64,000 bases of DNA, from contig OZ038320.1 in assembly GCA_964035795.1 (NCBI GenBank), positions 4,651,896 to 4,715,895 of the forward strand, given 5' to 3'. Below, in pieces: positions 51,754-64,000 of this stretch. Origin of the DNA: Pterobdella sp. o SKG-2022 (taxonomy: Eukaryota; Annelida; Clitellata; Hirudinida; Piscicolidae). Every line of letters starts with the position of its first letter. Positions within the stretch are counted from its first letter, which is position 1. Made by a program: the position numbers and the translations under genes. A model generated the notes under the pieces. The model worked only from the letters and a program-made list of their open reading frames with translations, was not told the origin of the DNA and did no database searches.

Positions 51754-54700
51754 AAAAAGAAAAGTACAAGATTTCACTAGCGATAAAAATATATCGGAAG
51801 AAAAAAAAGAAAAAGAGCAAAGAGAAAAAGGTTTTAGACTATATTTAAATGGAGCAAATAGAAAAGCACCTATACTGCAAAACTCAGCTAGATCTGCTGG
51901 TAAACAAATCATTTCAGTTTTCAAAGCATCAATTTACTTCTATCATTAAGCACAACTGTTAGACATACCTGTTGCGCTACTGAAACCTTAATTTGGTTTG
52001 GCTGTTTGTCGTCTTATTTGCATACATATCCTTAAATATCAATATATTTATTAAATTGGTTCAATGCCAGATTTGAGTGATGTCTTGCGCTTTTTTTCGA
52101 CTTTATCATTATATATTATGTAATATTTTATTTTACATTTTGTGGTACTTCATATAAATTTCACAGCTGAAAGTATGATGTTGAACTAGATATCTGGTAG
52201 TTTCCTTAAACTTAGCCTAATTAAAAAACACCTGAAGTCAACTAGAAAACTTAGCCATCTAGAACGTTAATAAACCACTAATGGGCTTCTTTTTCTCCAT
52301 TCAACAAAATATATCGCTTCATATCCTATCACATGTCACACAGCATCTGAACGGAGACATGAAGCGAGGGTAAACTCAGCTCCTCACAGAAGCAAATGGC
52401 AGACCTCTTCGATTGAAGTGAAGACTTGCAGAGGAGAGCATTTGAGATACAAGGCTCCAGGTAAGGTTTCAGTTTTGATAAAAACTAATAGTGAATTAAT
52501 AATAAGTAATATGCTTGATATATAATTAAAGGAATTTCAACGGTGCTGTGAATTATGAATTAGCGTTCAAAAAGTTATGCATAAACATTAAAATAAAAAA
52601 CATAATCTGATTTATAGTTCTTTGGAAATCCTTCAATGAGTTTATTCTTGAATAAAAACGCAAATTAAGGCACGTAATACTGATAACAAAGCTGATGATA
52701 TAAAATATACTTTTAATAAAAACCTTAAAGTGACGTTTGAGTAGGGTGTATTGATTAAATTTTTAATGTACCACTATTGCTTCCAGCACTATTAACAGGA
52801 AGATATGAAGAAGATTTCGATGATGATGATGATGATTCTATTGAAGAAGATATTATTTACGAAGTACATAAACTTTTAAAATAGCCACATTCAAATCAAT
52901 TGATTGTTTTTATTGATCAATTGTAATATTTTATACAGACAAGTTGAAAAGTGTAATTTTGATACAGCTCAATATTTTTCACAAAAGACGCTAGATGCTT
53001 ATGAATAATAAAATAAATTCAGAGTTATTTCAAGATTCGTTTAATAACTTCAAATTGAAATAATTCCATTAAATTTTTCAAAAACTAGGATGAAAGAAGA
53101 GACAGCGACGAAGATGGTGATCAAGATAAAGATGACCATGAAGCTGATGATGATGATTATGATAATGATGATAGCAATGACGATGAAGAAGAGGAGGAAG
53201 ATGATGAAGAAGAAGATAACAAAGTGAAGATCATTGGAATAAAGGATGAGAGGATAAAGTTGAGGGTCGAAGATATCCCGGTGAGTGAGGTGAATGAAGT
53301 TATTAATATTTTGTTATCATTAAAAAATGCTCCATCAAGTTCTTAAGGCTGAGCATTGAGGGCTCTCTTTTGAAACAGGCCAGTAAGGTTTTTCATCAAA
53401 ACAATGATGATGATGGTTGTGTGGAGAGTACCATTGGAAACAATCTCTATCGTTTGGATCAGGATTCAAACCTAGACCACTCTTTATGTGAAAATCCTAA
53501 TAAGGAAGACTTTGAAAAAGAGGATACAAAAGGAAGTGAAGAAAAAAATGAGTGTTTGGATAATAGTAGTACAATAACCCAAACAAAGAAAAAGAATATT
53601 AGTAACAAGAAATCAGAAATGTCTTTTATTAAAAAAAATATCGAAAAAGCGAAAGAGAGGAAATATAAAAGAAAATTCGATATAAATGGTAAAGAAAAAA
53701 AAGAAAAAATTATTGAAAGAAATGATGAAAAACAAATAATAAAAAGCAGAAAGAAGAAAATGAAAATACCACAGTCAAATAATGACCTCCAATTGGTCAT
53801 CAACAAAATATCTTCCTTGGATATAGAGTTAGTGCCCTATCTATTTATCAATTTTTTCTTTAATAATTCCGATATTTTTATCAACACTTGTCGAAAATTT
53901 TTGTATGAATCTAAAAGAGCATGTTTATAATCTCTTCCTCCTACTTTAGTTATATTAACTATTCAAGCGCCTCTGCAGCGATGCTTGTTTGCAGATTTTT
54001 TGACATGAAAATGCATTAATAACATAGATAAAGATAATAATCAATTTTATTTTAAATGTAACCTATGTGTTCTATATTTGTTATTTTTTCACTTTTATGC
54101 ATATTTAATTGAGAAGTTTCATAATGAATATCCAATCTTTAGTTCCAAAAAAGAACTCTTTTCTTACCTTTGCAAAATGGAAAATTCAAGTGATCAACAG
54201 CATCTAGTCACAATTGAATTACCAATTTCAACTAAAAATAATGATTCATCAGCTTTAAACACGAATAAAAATAATAATACTGTCAAAAATATTGAAAATA
54301 AAAATAAACTTATACTTAAGCAAAATAGTGATAAGAGACCTATAATCAAACACAATAGCAAAAGTACCACTCAAACTCACCAACCAACAGTAACTAACGT
54401 TTCGACGCATAAAACTTGCGTGGAGGTTACTGAAGACAATGGTGAAGGCAATGATAAAATGATGTTTAGTGTGGAGTCGATCCCAGCACCCACTAAAGTT
54501 GAGAATCATGTGTTTGAATATAAGGAGTGTGAAGGTTTTACTAATCATGTAATTGATAATGATATTAAATGTGAGGGTAAGAATTATAGAAATGAAAATG
54601 AACAAACTAAACAACTTATCTGTCGGTTCAACGAAAACTTGAAAAAAAGTAATAATCAAAATAATAAGAAAAATAAAGATAACAACAATATTGGAAACAA

Positions 54701-57201
54701 CAACAAAAATAATAAAAATAATAATGCTAATGAAGATACATGGACGTCTTTGAAAAAGTTCAACAGTCTGCAAAGAGGGAGGCTATCACTCGATGTGGAA
54801 GGTTGACCAGCATAGGCTTTGATTGTTACTTTTATTAATATCTTTAATATTGGTTTATTATACCACAGAGTAATATTTTTATAAATAGCATTTTTTTTTA
54901 TTGATTCACAATTTTTAATGAAAAGATTAAGCAATCTGAAAGGTTAATCCAGAGACTTTTTTGTCAAACCGTGCTTTCATTTTTGATTACTAGAAATCAA
55001 TTGATGATCGAACACCGCACTTCAGTTCTCATTAAATTTCATATATGCTCTTAATCAATCCACCAAACATCTTTGACTAATTAAATTAAAACACGAGTAT
55101 GGTTATACAATACTGCACGTTGTTAACTAATGACAATGCTTGATAACAGATAACTTGATTGACGACTACTTGAGGTCGATGGAGCAGTCATGTGAAGTTT
55201 CAAGGTTTGTTTGAATGATGTCTAATAATTGTTTTGTGGTATTTTTTTGTTGATAAATTAATAAAATTATTTGATTTACATAAATTTCATATAGTTTATT
55301 CAAATTTTGAGAATTATTTTTTTATATTTACAGATTTATATTTATATATTTTTTTTCATAATATTATTATATATGATACATTTTAAAGTAGACTTTCTTG
55401 TATATTTTTTGATGGCATGATCGATAAAACTTAAAATCATAAAAATAATCCCACTAGTATTTCAGAAGAACTTTGGGAAAACCAACTGAAACCACCCCCA
55501 AAACAAGCCCAAACCCTCCACCAATCATCACCAAAACCACTATCCCCCAATCTTCGCTCCCCCAAACCACCATCACCCAAATCTATACTGATACCCGAGC
55601 TACCGAGAGGTAGTCTTTTGATATTGGACATAATATCGACTTGGGGAGATTTGTATTATGTGGGGTTGAATGGCTTGGAGGTGTTTACAGCAGAGGGGCA
55701 GTTAGCTTTGGTTGAAAAAGTTTGTTTTCCATTGTTATCAAGTTTATACTTTATAAAAAAGTTGGATGTTAAAACAAATATTTTAAATTTTTTCGAAATT
55801 ATTTGTAACTACAAAATAAACACAACTAAAACCACAATCAACCTTTAAACACCTTTCTTACTTTAAAACCCGTCAACACAACAACATCAAAAACTAAAAC
55901 CACCACAAAAATTTCAATGCATGAAGCATTTTTTACCACACCATCAATATAACATTAATCACATCAACATTTCAAAAAAATTTCAAAAAAAATCTTCATT
56001 ATTACAACTTCTACAACCCCATCATAGGTACATCATCACACCCATCCCTTTAGTAACTTTAGCGTTCCAATCACCATACTGATCATAACTACAACAATCT
56101 CACACCATCACTACACCCATCATCTCCTATGATTTTGATAACCACAAATATCACACTCCATTATTAAATCCAATACCATATTTCCACACACCATCTTTCA
56201 CCACATCAAACTTACTCATCACTCTACTCATCAACACAGCCATCACCCTTAAATCTCACACAGATCTGGGCAGACCCATCCGACCTCAATGTCTTACCCC
56301 AACACCATGGGGATCCAAGAATTGTAGACAACCTTCTTGATGGACATTACAACACCAGTGACGACCACCATACTTGGGTTGCTCCCTTCACACCCAATAA
56401 CCACCATAAGGTAAGTTCTTGGGTGTTGGAAGAAAGGAGAATTTTTTGTTTCAAAATAGTGCGTTATTCAATGGAAAAACTAGTTAATAATATAGATATA
56501 GCTTTAAATTGTTGTTTTTATTGAAGGTTTTTGTGAAGTTCAAAAAAGTCACCACAATTGCCCTACTAAGAATATGGGTTTGTTATACTAACAATAAATT
56601 TTTATCTTTGTTATATGAACCACCATATATATGTGAGCGACATGGGATCGGCATGGTTTTGTAGTCAATGTGTTTATCAAATAATTAAAAGATAAAAAAT
56701 ACTTTTTTAGTATATTTTACTCTTACGACATAATGTTATATGCTCTATGAAAGAAATAATTATACTTTATCCTGAATCACAATATAACAAAGTAACCACA
56801 CCATCCGGCAGAACTACAACAAGTCAAGAGTCCATAGAAGCAGAGGTGCCCGAAATGTGTGCATCTACCTGGATGGTCTGCCCATCTTTGAAGGGGAAGT
56901 TGCTTCAGCCTCTGAGACTGAGCCTGGAGAAGTAAGCTTTCTTTTATATCTTAATACAATATAACTGACATTTTTATATATTAAGTATAATGAATTAAAA
57001 CTACACGTTACCATCAGACGTTCTTGTTCACAACGGATGAAGAAATCTTGGAAAGAGTTGCTGCCAATGATAATGCTTACATGCAACTTTTGAACCTCGA
57101 AACCTCTGATTATGATGACGTTGATGGTATTCATAATGATCAAATCACCAACTCATTGCTACGTACAAGTTATTCATTTGATGAGCTTAAAACTTACCAT
57201 G
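51754..57201 (+). CDS. KATNIP: KATNIP (katanin-interacting ciliary-base protein), N-terminal half, 11 exons
   Basis: KATNIP links katanin to microtubules at basal bodies. Exons: 51754-51899, 52344-52460, 52787-52863, 53089-53280, 53379-53827, 54143-54801, 55466-55719, 56264-56410, 56527-56577, 56812-56931 and 57018 to 57119 or 57201. All phases agree. Seen: EKGFRLYLNGANRKAP near the start, LTGRYEEDFDDDDD, a very acidic exon (53089-53280), a Lys/Glu-rich exon and an Asn-rich exon. Then comes a DUF4457 module: STWGDLYYVGLNGLEVF, ADPSDLNVLP...DPRIVDNLLDG, HTWVAPFTPNNHH, TIALLRIW-NYNKSRVH, IFEGEVASAS and TFLFTTDEEIL, in the family order. The start codon and the later DUF4457 copies were not found. 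The Asn/Asp-rich exons are lineage-specific filler. Confidence 0.88.
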
Positions 57202-57587
57202 GTGTTGGAGATAATATATGAGGGGGTTGATATCATTATTCTTATCTATTTAATCATCATCATTTTTTTTCAATGTTTTTTTCGTCTATTTTGTTATGTT
57301 TTTTTTGTTTTTGTTCATCACCATTGTTTTTAACATCATCAAAGGATTCATCATAATCGCCATCATAATCATCATCATCCTCGTCATCGTTCTCGTCATC
57401 ACCTTCAGTATCATCATCAACTTACATTATCAACTTATAATTCTTATAAGTTGTTATAAGTCAACCTTACAACAGACTGATAATCCCCTAGTATTGTTGA
57501 AATAATTGTTGCTGTGACTCACTCACTTGATTATGTTCACTGGTTATCAATCGAAATAATGTTGACGTAAAATAGCCGAAAATCAAT

Positions 57588-57679
57588 TTAATAGAAACAA
57601 ACACTATGGTTTATTGAGAAACTTATTACACGAAGCTTTTGGTTAGAATATCTTACATTATAGTGTTTGTTTCTATTAA
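57588..57679. repeat. MITE-like element with perfect 20-bp inverted ends
   Basis: TTAATAGAAACAAACACTAT at 57588-57607 and its exact reverse complement at 57660-57679 enclose 52 bases containing CACGAAGCTTTTGG and CTTACATTAT. That core is also found at 32105-32200 and 36405-36528. Confidence 0.8.
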
Positions 57680-58887
57680 GTTTGAAACTTTTTAGAGTGT
57701 GTGTATTTGAAGTTATCTTGTTTGGAATAGAATAAAAGAAACTTGAAGCTAAAAATATTTTGTTGATATCAATTATTGGATTTCCAATCGTTAAATATGC
57801 CATTTGTTTCAATTGTTTCATATATGATTCAAGTTGTAAAAGTTATTTCAAGTTCTTCGGTTTGATATGTAATGCTATTATTATTGTGTAATTTGGTAAC
57901 AGATTCTTCAAACCCAATCTTAAAAGCGCTAAACGTTAATGATAACTGAAGCGTTCATTATAGGTAACCACTTTTAAGTTCAAAACTGTAATGAGCTTAA
58001 AGCATTTGACGATAAAATAGGTTTCAAAATTATTGTACCTTCAGAGAGAGTTTTAAGTTATATGGGATGTGTTGTATTAAGCCTACAGAAATGATTGAAT
58101 ATAAAATAATTTGATTTGTTTTTAGATAAATGAGCTGAGTTTTTTTCAGAGTAATACTATCAAAAACGATGTGTATTTCAAAGAGAAGGAACCTTTTCGT
58201 AAAATAAATTCTATGTTTGAATTACTTAAATAAGATTAATGTAATACCCTATTATATTTGATTACACTAAATACTTTAAAAGTCGTTAAGTTAGTGTTTA
58301 TAAGCATTGAAGTTGAGAATCTGTATTCAAATCGTTGATTGAATTCACATCAAAAGATGTGTTTATGCATTAGGTTTATTATTTATTTTCAGTTTCAATG
58401 TTTGTTTTCATATCTTACCAATTTTTTTTGTTTTTATTATATCTATTGTTTTTTTTCTTATTAAGTTTTTTTAATAAAAAAACAATCGTAAATGGTAAAA
58501 TTTGATTGAAATACAATAAAAAAAACTGAAGTAAAATTCCTATATTTCAAATTGAGAATGGCAAAATTATTTTTTTGAAAATAAATTACTCGTGTGTCTG
58601 TTAATAAAAGAAAATTCTATTTGATTACAAAAAGCTTCATATGATTTTCAATTAACTTAACTCAAGTATTTCTCAATTTTTTATGGATATGGGCTAAGCC
58701 ATGAATTTTATAACATATCTGTACATCTATTAATATTAATAGATTAAATTTTCTTTAATCAATTTATTCCCACAGTACATTGCTCCATTAAGCTTTATCT
58801 CATTTCTCCATTAAAATCTCATTAAGAGGAAATAGATCGACTCAAAAGATGTAACTAATAACCAAAGATCACAGGTGATTCCAACAG

Positions 58888-58972
58888 ATTTCTCATCAAG
58901 TGCAGCGCTTCAAAATGTTTGATGACGTCAACAGGGATGGCCAATCAATGACTCCCATGGGTTCGGAGTCTC
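58888..58972 (+). other. Possible further KATNIP exon
   Basis: After TTCCAACAG the plus strand reads ISHQVQRFKMFDDVNRDGQS and then MTPMGSES before a GTTGTG donor. It joins in phase if the exon at 57018 ends at 57119. The region after the first DUF4457 module is poorly conserved, so homology cannot confirm it. Confidence 0.35.
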
Positions 58973-60568
58973 GTTGTGTGTGCAGCGCTGGACATTATCA
59001 TTATTATTGTGTGATTATCATTTTTTTATTTTTGTTATTATTTCTACGTCTATATTTATTTTTCTTTTATGAAACAGGTAAAATATTTTAAATCAAATCT
59101 TAAAACACCATGAAGGCAAATAATGTAACGAAGATCAGTATTGAGGCTTTTTGAAAGCATGAAGTTTTTGTCACATTGATAATACAACGACTTTATATAT
59201 AAAGCAACAAAAATCAACAATTAATAATTGTTTTTGATTCTTAAAAGTACATTGCAAATGTAAAAGCCATTTTAAAATTTATTCACGACATGATTATAAA
59301 ATACATAAAACAATAAATAAGACATTCGACCACACATAAAAACTAAAAAGACTAACAGAACAATCTCACACAAATGAATAATGGTATGAAGCAATAAAGA
59401 TCAATGGTGGAGGTGGCACTAACACATGTTTTTTTTATTTACAGCACCTCATCAAAGGGTTTTCATCCTCATCACTGATCCTTTTAACAAGGTGTAACTT
59501 TCGACTGTTTTTACCAGATGTTAATTACCTTGCTTATCCTAACTTAATCACAATATGGGCAGACTTAGAGGCATACCAAAAAAAAAATATTCAGTTTATT
59601 ATTTTAATATTTTGGTCTTGTGGTTGAAACTCTTATTGTAAATTATACAAGCAAACTTTATCATTTGTATCAAGTGGATATGGCGGTATTTGCACGTAAG
59701 AAAATGCAAAATACGTTCATGTGGTAGATGTAAGTCAATAGAAACAAAAACTTCAAGATAAAATAATAACTTATTAAAGCTGTGATAATCTATTGTTAGC
59801 TTTTTCCATTATGAAGCAGGTGAACTTGTTAATGTGAGTCTTAGAAGAAGGTTTTACACTTTAATGTAGTTTCTGATGTTACTATCAATAAACGCACTTT
59901 TAATAAGTCTTTTAATAACTTATATTGAAATCACTAAGATATGCCATTTTAAGAAATGTATGCTTTTAAAGCATTTTAGGTTAATATATTTAAACACTAA
60001 CTGTTTTTGCGTTGTTTTCCTAAATAATTATTGAATAATATTGTAGATAAACACAAAAATTTATATAGTAAGCAACTAAAGTTTAGCTAATTCATGTAAT
60101 ATATCTTAGTTTAAAGATATTTTGAACATTAAATGTTTGGAAAGATGTATAAAACTCCAAAATTCTACTGGAATTCTTGAGAGTATGAATTATGATTTAT
60201 GGACGTTGTGATTTTGATTGCTATTTTTTAGAGTTTTTTTTTGTTTTTGATCATTATTGGTATTATTTTTTAAAATTATTGTTATTATTTTTATTATTTT
60301 TAAATAAACACTCTTATAATTTTTGTTAGTATTTTACTATTCTGAAAAGTGCTTTTTTAAGATTATCATAAGCTGTTTGATCATTATAACATCTTTATTA
60401 CAAGCGTGTACTCTTCCTTACATCATAATCACCGATAACAATATTACAACTGATAAGACACAAACACTGCTTTAATTCTACTATAACTTATACCAGGATT
60501 TTTGCATTAACTTCATATTTATTTTTTTTGGTATTATATTTCATGTTATATTATGAATACTTAAAGCA

Positions 60569-60743
60569 GTATTTAACGTAACGATGATGATGGTGAAGAT
60601 GATGATGGTGAGAGTAATGATAATGATAAGGATAACGTTAAAGATAATGCTGAAGATAACAATAATAATAATGATGACAACGATAACATTATTATCCCTG
60701 ACGCAGATGAGAAAGACGATGATTGCAATAATAATAAAGGTTG
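60569..60743 (+). other. GAT/AAT-rich low-complexity stretch, possibly coding
   Basis: One frame is open for about 57 codons and rich in Asp, Asn, Glu and Gly (DDDGEDDDGES..., NNNNNDDNDN). It resembles the acidic and Asn-rich KATNIP exons upstream, but no splice site or conserved residue supports it. It may be a plain imperfect repeat. Confidence 0.25.
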
Positions 60744-63689
60744 ACAGAGGTAGGATGGGTAGAAGTTTTACAACATGACCACTTCAAAGGAAGGTGTGTT
60801 TGGGTGGTTTTGTGCTTGTAGCTGTTTCCATCGTTCAAAATATCAAGTTAATAATAGCAAAATATAACAATAATCAAAATAATAATAATCGACATCCATC
60901 ATTCAAAAGGATTACAATGGCATACACTCCTAAGATTTGTTAGTTGCATCCTAACTCAACTTAACTGCTATTATTACTTCTGCATCCTTAGTGATGTAAT
61001 GTTAGAATTATTTTAATGTACTAAGCTTTTTTATAGCCAGAGATCAATGATACTATTTCTTTCATGTTTTGCATTATTGTTAGACTTATCAAATCGCTAT
61101 TTTAAACTCATACTCACAAAACAAGAGGTTTAAGAGAAACAGCTTGCAAGCTATTATTTCAATAGAACAATAGTAACTTATTCAAGATTACCTAATTTCA
61201 TTTCGAAAAAAGTTGATGCTATAACAGTACTTTATTATCCCGGGATTCTGATGTCTTGTTAGAGCGATAAGCTTCACACAAGATACGTATCGTTACTTTG
61301 ATATTGCTATTGTTTCCATATGCTGCTTTGCTTTTTACAGCCATAATTATTGCTACACGTACATCAAAGCTGACCCCAGATCTTATCGTTGATGCTTTTT
61401 GTGGAAGAGTTCTTAACTGGGAAGTTTGAAGAGTTTTCGATTTGTAGTTATTACTCCAAAAAAATTTGAAATAGTATTATTTGAATGAATATCAATTGAC
61501 TATGAAAGTAATTATATTGAACTATTTTTTAAACAACATTCTAATCCAAATAGCTTTAATTCATTTTTTTTTTCAATTTTGCCTCTTTTTCGTCCCATAA
61601 TTTTTTCTTTTTTTCTGTTATTCTTTTATTTTTTTTCTTGTTTTTTGTTCTTTCTTCTTCATTGCTTACTTTTCGCCACATGCAAGTGTGAGGCATACAA
61701 AAAACAAATGAAAAAAAATATTATTTTTGAAAAGCATTAAAAAATTTTAAATCATTAATATTTTTTTTCCACAAAATAAACGACTTTAAAAAATAAATTT
61801 CAAAGCTATCATCATTCATCAACGGACAATCAAGGTGTCATCTAAAAAGGTGATTTTTTTATCAACACTAATAGAAAGTTATATACAAAAAACATTTACA
61901 ATAAACCAGTTTGAGCAATGATTTAGCGCAGAAAATACGCTACAACAAATATTAAGTTGTCAGTCTGTGGTTATATCAATGTTTGTGCCAGAATCAATAT
62001 TTTAATTAAATTGATTGGGTTATTGAAACTGAAATAGCTTTTAAAATGTCATTTGAAATTAACCAAGTGATACTTTTATCACATAAATGGAACTGGAAAA
62101 TAATATAAACAATAAAGAGAACCATAAGAAAATTTATACGAAGTTTATTCAAATACACTCAAAAACAGATGGAAATGATGCCAATAATTATAACTTATTT
62201 GTAAATCGCCTCAAACTTAAGCTTTTTGCATTCCAGAACATTAAATATCACTTGGGCTTCCATTATTCCTACTCATAATTTTTCACATACTCTAAATTGT
62301 TTCCAAGATATTCAAATAAGTATGTTTATAAGTAATTTTTTAGTTTTTGATTTACCCTTATTGAAAAACTAGTTACTTTTTTTTAAATTAGTACTCTTTT
62401 CTCGTCCACTATCAACTTACCTATATAAGATCTTGAAATTTATTACGTTCAAAAATTAAAAAATTTCCTTCTATCGCCTGAAAATACTAGAAAAAACCTA
62501 TATGAATTGAGCTTCTTAATATTCTCAATCAGTTAATCTCATTACTTCTTTAATAGTTTTATCTCAAGACTTCAAACAAATGCATGCCTCATCTCACAGA
62601 ACCTCAAATTGAAATCTCAATTTGTCATGGCTTAAAAGTTAATGTTCCTACCATCGTTTGTAGGCGCTATCAAAAAGGCATATACCCGAACATAGGTTTT
62701 TAAGAATTTAACCTTACTAAGTATCAATTATATATACTAGTGTAGTTTTTTTCCAAGGATTTATTATAGTCGGTAATAGTCAATCAGATTGAATTTTTAA
62801 AACCATGTTCATGCTCTAAGATTAGAGACAAAGTAAAACAACTTTATAAAACTTTCTTCAATCATTATTTACTAAAAATAGATACCTTTTCGAACTAATT
62901 CTACGTCACACTACAACTATCCTGTGTTGAAGGATGTTACATAAAGACAATCATTAAGTAACCTCACATACCTTCATTGACCTCAAGACACCTTGAAGGC
63001 ACATTCTGCACGTGTGTTGTGCTCTTTTTTAAGAGTGCATCATAATTCGATTGTCTTTTGTGAGAGTCAATTAGGAATAGAGTATATGTGGAGTTTTTTG
63101 ATGATAGCTTGTGGAATTGTTTATTGCAATGGTCTCAAGTCGTTTGTAGTTGAGAATATGGATAAATTGAAAATAAAGAATAAAGGATTTGTGGCAACAC
63201 ATAATTAATTTAATTGATTTTATACATCGAATGAAAATATTTTGAAAAAAGAACTTCCCATAGAAAAATAGATGAGTTAAGCAATACAGAAAACATTATG
63301 AAATTTATGAAAGTATTGTTTAGATTTATAGTTAATATTATAACTGAAACTCAGTATAAACTACGAATTTATTGCAAAAACAACGCATAAACATGATTTT
63401 CCAGAGAAAATAATATGAATATAACTAAGAATTAAAAAAATCGATGAAAATGTAAACTACAAAGTAATCAAATGTAAAATAAACAAGGAATACAATACAA
63501 TACAATAATAGTAGTTAAAATATAACAAATCCCAAAAGAAAGGTGCAAAAGACAACTAACACATTAAAGCGATTGTAACTCAATATGAGAGCGATCGCAG
63601 GCTAGACTCACAACTCTAATGATGTCATAGAGAGGAAGATCATTACTTTACAACGTCCTAACTTTCAACATCACTTCTAAGGCGTGGCT

Positions 63690-63790
63690 TCGTGTTTACA
63701 TCAACCAATCGTGTTTCTGTGCTTGATGCATGCAGAAACCTTATTGGCTGTAGGATGACGTGGTAAATTAACGCCGGTTTATATAATGAT
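63690..63790 (+). promoter_or_regulatory. Promoter-like cluster: CCAAT, ATTGG, TGACGTGG, TATATAA
   Basis: Within about 85 bases the plus strand has CAACCAATCG (~63703), TTATTGGCTG (~63741), GATGACGTGG (~63756) and GGTTTATATAATG (~63777). TGACGTGG is the consensus for ATF6/XBP1-type unfolded-protein-response elements. An ATG at 63797 opens a short hydrophobic run (MNGFPMFLRFLLVVF) before a stop. Alternatively, the minus strand codes for a 62-residue basic frame (63846-63658) and the motifs are chance. Confidence 0.35.
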
Positions 63791-64000
63791 GGGGTAATGA
63801 ATGGTTTTCCAATGTTTTTGAGATTTCTTCTTGTGGTCTTCATCATTATCTGATTGGAGCTCAGAAAATTTCTACCAAGACCTTTTGTTTTTACTTTTCA
63901 CAATTTTCGAGAATATATTTAAAAAGATCAATTATTCACTTAGCTATATTAAATATTTTCGTTATTATCAATTTATCTCTAACTCATAAAAATTATTAAA

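Larger units (their letters stand above)
57222..64000. other. KATNIP distal intron or intergenic DNA
   Basis: Apart from the items listed separately I find no exon. In particular, no second or third 'SWGD..Y.GL.GLE' block of KATNIP is visible before the window ends, so either the remaining exons lie to the right or the introns are very long. Confidence 0.4.

Noticed and set aside
53459..54773. Minus-strand Phe/Ile-rich frames opposite KATNIP
   Set aside because: Antisense of Lys/Glu- and Asn-rich coding exons; hydrophobic content follows from AAA/AAT codons.
62993..63208. Plus-strand 71-residue frame (HSARVLCSFLRVHHNSIV...)
   Set aside because: Starts without context, has no homology I recognise and no splice signals; length is within chance expectation for this many frames.

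Overview
The window is AT-rich animal nuclear DNA. Its genes are split into many short exons, and its introns carry microsatellites, hairpin elements, tRNA-derived repeats and LINE fragments. Reading splice junctions by eye and requiring the phase to match across each intron, I could assemble five multi-exon genes of conserved animal families and one single-exon secreted-protein gene. KATNIP (a ciliary protein) and a receptor guanylyl cyclase point to a ciliated metazoan. The phylum cannot be fixed from this sequence. A flatworm or other AT-rich invertebrate is only a guess.

Layout. 1-26778 (minus): a receptor-type guanylyl cyclase with at least 26 exons, from the signal peptide to the start of the cyclase domain, where the window ends. 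One of its introns holds an intron-containing elongator tRNA-Met. 28.57-32.1 kb (plus): a small secreted PAN/apple-domain gene and, downstream, a broken duplicate carrying a long GGA expansion. 34555-38426 (minus): a complete NF-YB gene (six exons). Its introns have been invaded by LINE and hairpin elements, and a decayed copy of its fifth exon lies near 30.8 kb. 39993-43965 (minus): a complete DONSON gene (ten exons) followed by a poly(A) signal. 44269-46155 (minus): an unrecognised single-pass membrane protein gene with an EGF-like cysteine cluster. 48624-51301 (minus): a Rab24-like small GTPase. 51754 to at least 57119 (plus): KATNIP, divergent from the Rab gene across about 450 bases. 57.2-64 kb: mostly non-coding, with a hairpin element, one possible further KATNIP exon, a GAT/AAT-rich low-complexity stretch and a promoter-like cluster at 63.7 kb.

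The genes do not form a pathway. The cyclase makes cGMP at the plasma membrane, NF-YB binds CCAAT promoters, DONSON acts in replication initiation, Rab24 in membrane traffic/autophagy, and KATNIP at the ciliary base. The most unusual features are the tRNA-Met intron, a GC-AG intron in the cyclase, the exon-carrying segmental duplication of NF-YB, the GGA-expanded PAN pseudogene, and a tetranucleotide microsatellite lying directly against a DONSON 3' splice site. Family assignments rest on remembered motif patterns, not on database searches.
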